This document shows positions 5,520 to 5,692 of a stretch of 5,692 nt of DNA, piece after piece. Origin of the DNA: Candidatus Sulfotelmatobacter sp. Lineage in GTDB: Bacteria; Acidobacteriota; Terriglobia; Terriglobales; Acidobacteriaceae. The translations under genes and the position numbers were made by a program. The stretch spans positions 1 to 5,692 of the forward strand of contig JASIEN010000617.1 of NCBI GenBank assembly GCA_030045935.1. The letters run 5' to 3'. A model generated the notes under the pieces. The model was given only the letters and a program-made list of their open reading frames with translations, had not been told where the DNA came from and searched no databases. Position 1 is the first letter of the stretch, and each line of letters begins with the position of its first letter.

Positions 5520-5539
5520 CGTTGCTCGGCACTTAGCGG

Positions 5540-5570
5540 CTTCCGTGGGTTCCCCACCCAAGGCGGTTTT
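5540..5570 (+). terminator. Terminator-like hairpin after the sigma-54 activator
   Basis: GTGGG (5545-5549) and CCCAC (5553-5557) pair around the 3-base loop TTC. CTT (5540-5542) and AAG (5560-5562) can extend the stem across a CC/CC internal loop. TTTT follows at 5567-5570 after GCGG. The T run is short and slightly displaced, so efficiency may be modest. It separates the activator from the convergent VOC gene. Confidence 0.5.
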
Positions 5571-5585
5571 CGTTGTGCGGGCACT

Positions 5586-5692
5586 TTAATCAGCCGGACC
5601 AGCAAAGAGGATGAGATTCCCATCGGGATCCCGGACGATGAAGGTTCTGGCCCCCACGGCTCCTTTTTGAGCGACTGAACGAAGCGCACTCC
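5586..5692 (-). CDS. VOC-superfamily protein (glyoxalase/bleomycin-resistance fold), C-terminal end only
   Basis: The last 34 codons of a gene entering from the right edge, ending TAA at 5588-5586. The visible end includes ARTFIVRDPDGNLILFAGPA. The RDPDGNLI stretch is the characteristic last strand and turn of the vicinal-oxygen-chelate fold, which includes glyoxalase I, extradiol dioxygenases and antibiotic-binding proteins. Where metal-binding members usually have Glu (DGNxIE), this one appears to have Leu, which hints at a non-metal or altered site; the rest of the protein is needed to judge. It converges on the sigma-54 activator gene with a 66-base gap, so it is not in its operon. Confidence 0.8.
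   Translation of the reverse strand, partial: SALRSVAQKGAVGARTFIVRDPDGNLILFAGPAD

Overview
The window looks like a chromosomal stretch from a moderately GC-rich, free-living bacterium. The style of several proteins suggests an Acidobacteriota (Terriglobia) relative: a secreted HEAT-repeat protein, a short DoxX protein starting on TTG, an unpaired NarL-type regulator, and a PAS/sigma-54 activator whose C-terminus reads VSGPAGAAAKLGMPPSTL. That placement is inference from recalled family style; no search was run. No transposase, integrase, phage gene or CRISPR array is visible.

Layout. Positions 37-126 hold a complete tRNA-Ser(TGA) with encoded CCA. To its right, on the minus strand, lie two short unassigned open frames: a 52-codon one at 311-469, and a second that overlaps it and stays open through the antisense of the tRNA to the window edge. 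Next, also on the minus strand, is a two-gene operon read from 1866 down to 497: a small secreted two-cysteine protein and a membrane-anchored or lipoprotein-like HEAT-repeat protein, joined by a 4-base ATGA overlap. A plausible sigma-70 promoter and a 9-bp direct repeat lie in front of it. A gene-poor divergent region of about 700 bases (1867-2583) follows.

The right half reads on the plus strand: an orphan NarL/FixJ response regulator (2584-3219), a DoxX-family membrane protein (3377-3781), and a PAS-AAA+-Fis enhancer-binding protein for sigma-54 RNA polymerase (4002-5519). A terminator-like hairpin closes this set. The C-terminal end of a convergent VOC (glyoxalase/bleomycin-resistance fold) gene runs off the right edge.

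How the genes may work together. The HEAT protein and its small partner are almost certainly co-translated and probably act together in the cell envelope; their job is unknown. The two regulators have different input modules (phospho-acceptor REC versus PAS) and neither has a histidine kinase in the window. The gaps between the three plus-strand genes (157 and 220 bases) argue for separate promoters rather than a tight operon. I see no convincing new defence or mobile system; the least explained parts are the secreted HEAT operon and the small open frames between it and the tRNA.
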